A stretch of 13,655 nt of DNA, taken from positions 1 to 13,655 of the forward strand of contig JANRKG010000148.1 of assembly GCA_033763635.1 (NCBI GenBank). The letters are read 5' to 3'. The notes beneath the pieces were generated by a model. It ran no database searches, was not told the origin of the DNA, and was given only the letters and a program-made list of their open reading frames with translations. Made by a program: the position numbers and the translations under genes. Shown here one piece after another: positions 13,380 to 13,655 of this stretch (position 1 is its first letter; each line of letters opens with the position of its first letter). Origin of the DNA: JANRKG01 sp033763635. Lineage in GTDB: Bacteria > Cyanobacteriota > Cyanobacteriia > GCF-001939115.

Positions 13380-13655
13380 TTACAATCCGGGCAAGTTCAA
13401 CCCACCCGTCAATTCTTCCATGCGTTCGCGCATGGTGGCAGTGGACTTGAGGTAGGCATCCTTCATGGCCGTCAAAACCAGGTCCGCTACCACATCTGCC
13501 CCTTCAGTCATCACATCAGGGGAAATTTCAACCCTTAAGGGTTCCTGGTTGCCGCTGAGGATAACCTTCACCAGACCGCCGCCCGCCTGTCCTTCAATCT
13601 CCATTTGCTCCAATTCTTCTTGAAGCTTTTTGGCACCTTCTTGAACTTGCTGGGC
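13380..13655 (-). CDS. YbaB/EbfC nucleoid-associated protein, C-terminal part (5' end outside window)
   Basis: About 91 codons are visible up to the right edge, and the frame continues past it: residues AQQVQEGAKKLQEELEQMEI precede the segment EGQAGGGLVKVILSGN. The pattern of an N-terminal charged helix, AGGG-V-V core, EISPDV and final helix is that of the small YbaB/EbfC family, dimeric DNA-binding proteins of the nucleoid. The full protein should be roughly 110-115 residues, so some 20 N-terminal residues are missing. A TTG near 13613 in the helix is not the start. In cyanobacteria, as elsewhere, the family is often linked to DNA organisation; a direct link to the downstream phosphatase is not known to me. 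Confidence 0.93.
   Translation of the reverse strand, partial: AQQVQEGAKKLQEELEQMEIEGQAGGGLVKVILSGNQEPLRVEISPDVMTEGADVVADLVLTAMKDAYLKSTATMRERMEELTGGLNLPGL

Noticed and set aside
1..13655. Recurrent CGATCG motifs as a repeat array
   Set aside because: They are dispersed HIP1-type palindromes typical of cyanobacterial genomes, not an array. No CRISPR-like regular spacing was seen.

Overview
This window looks like chromosomal DNA from a cyanobacterium, probably a filamentous Leptolyngbya- or Oscillatoria-like form. The hexamer CGATCG (core of the HIP1 octamer GCGATCGC) recurs throughout coding DNA. Several genes are cyanobacterial family types: a two-domain histidine phosphatase, a dihydroorotase with the D-P-Q-V-H-F-R-E-P-G signature, an Rre1/Ycf29-like response regulator, and a CPBP protease with a long N-terminal extension. 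No ribosomal RNA, tRNA, CRISPR array, insertion sequence or phage gene is visible.

Layout. Positions 1-836 (minus) hold the N-terminal part of a membrane protein, probably a CPBP intramembrane protease. Divergent from it is a plus-strand pair: a two-domain histidine phosphatase (TTG start at 1010), then a catalytically degenerate dihydroorotase-like protein (2404-3672). The latter runs tail-to-tail into signal peptidase I (lepB, minus) with a 4 bp overlap. lepB is divergent from a likely active dihydroorotase (pyrC, 4516-5829). pyrC meets an NrtR-type Nudix regulator (5832-6527, minus) tail-to-tail with a 2 bp gap.

The most interesting part is 5832-11401. The NrtR-like gene is divergent from four plus-strand genes: a PP2C phosphatase, a protein kinase with a zinc ribbon and a beta-rich C-terminus (start/stop overlap ATGA), a long nicotinamidase-like cysteine hydrolase, and a TerY-like von Willebrand A protein. 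PP2C, kinase and vWA together form the TerY-P (YegK/YegI/YegL-like) phospho-signalling triad. NrtR regulators sense ADP-ribose and control NAD metabolism, and the hydrolase resembles nicotinamidases. The cluster therefore suggests a phospho-signalling module wired to NAD or ADP-ribose status. The strongest DNA evidence is a near-consensus promoter (TTGACA, 17 bp, CATACT) with one perfect 15 bp inverted repeat filling its spacer and a second at the predicted transcription start. Both have GTGTW/WACAC arms.

A 667 bp gene-free, increasingly AT-rich stretch (11402-12068) precedes an Rre1/Ycf29-like NarL-family response regulator. After an inverted repeat, the last two genes (minus) are a low-molecular-weight protein tyrosine phosphatase and the C-terminal part of a YbaB/EbfC nucleoid-associated protein, separated by 2 bp and probably co-transcribed.
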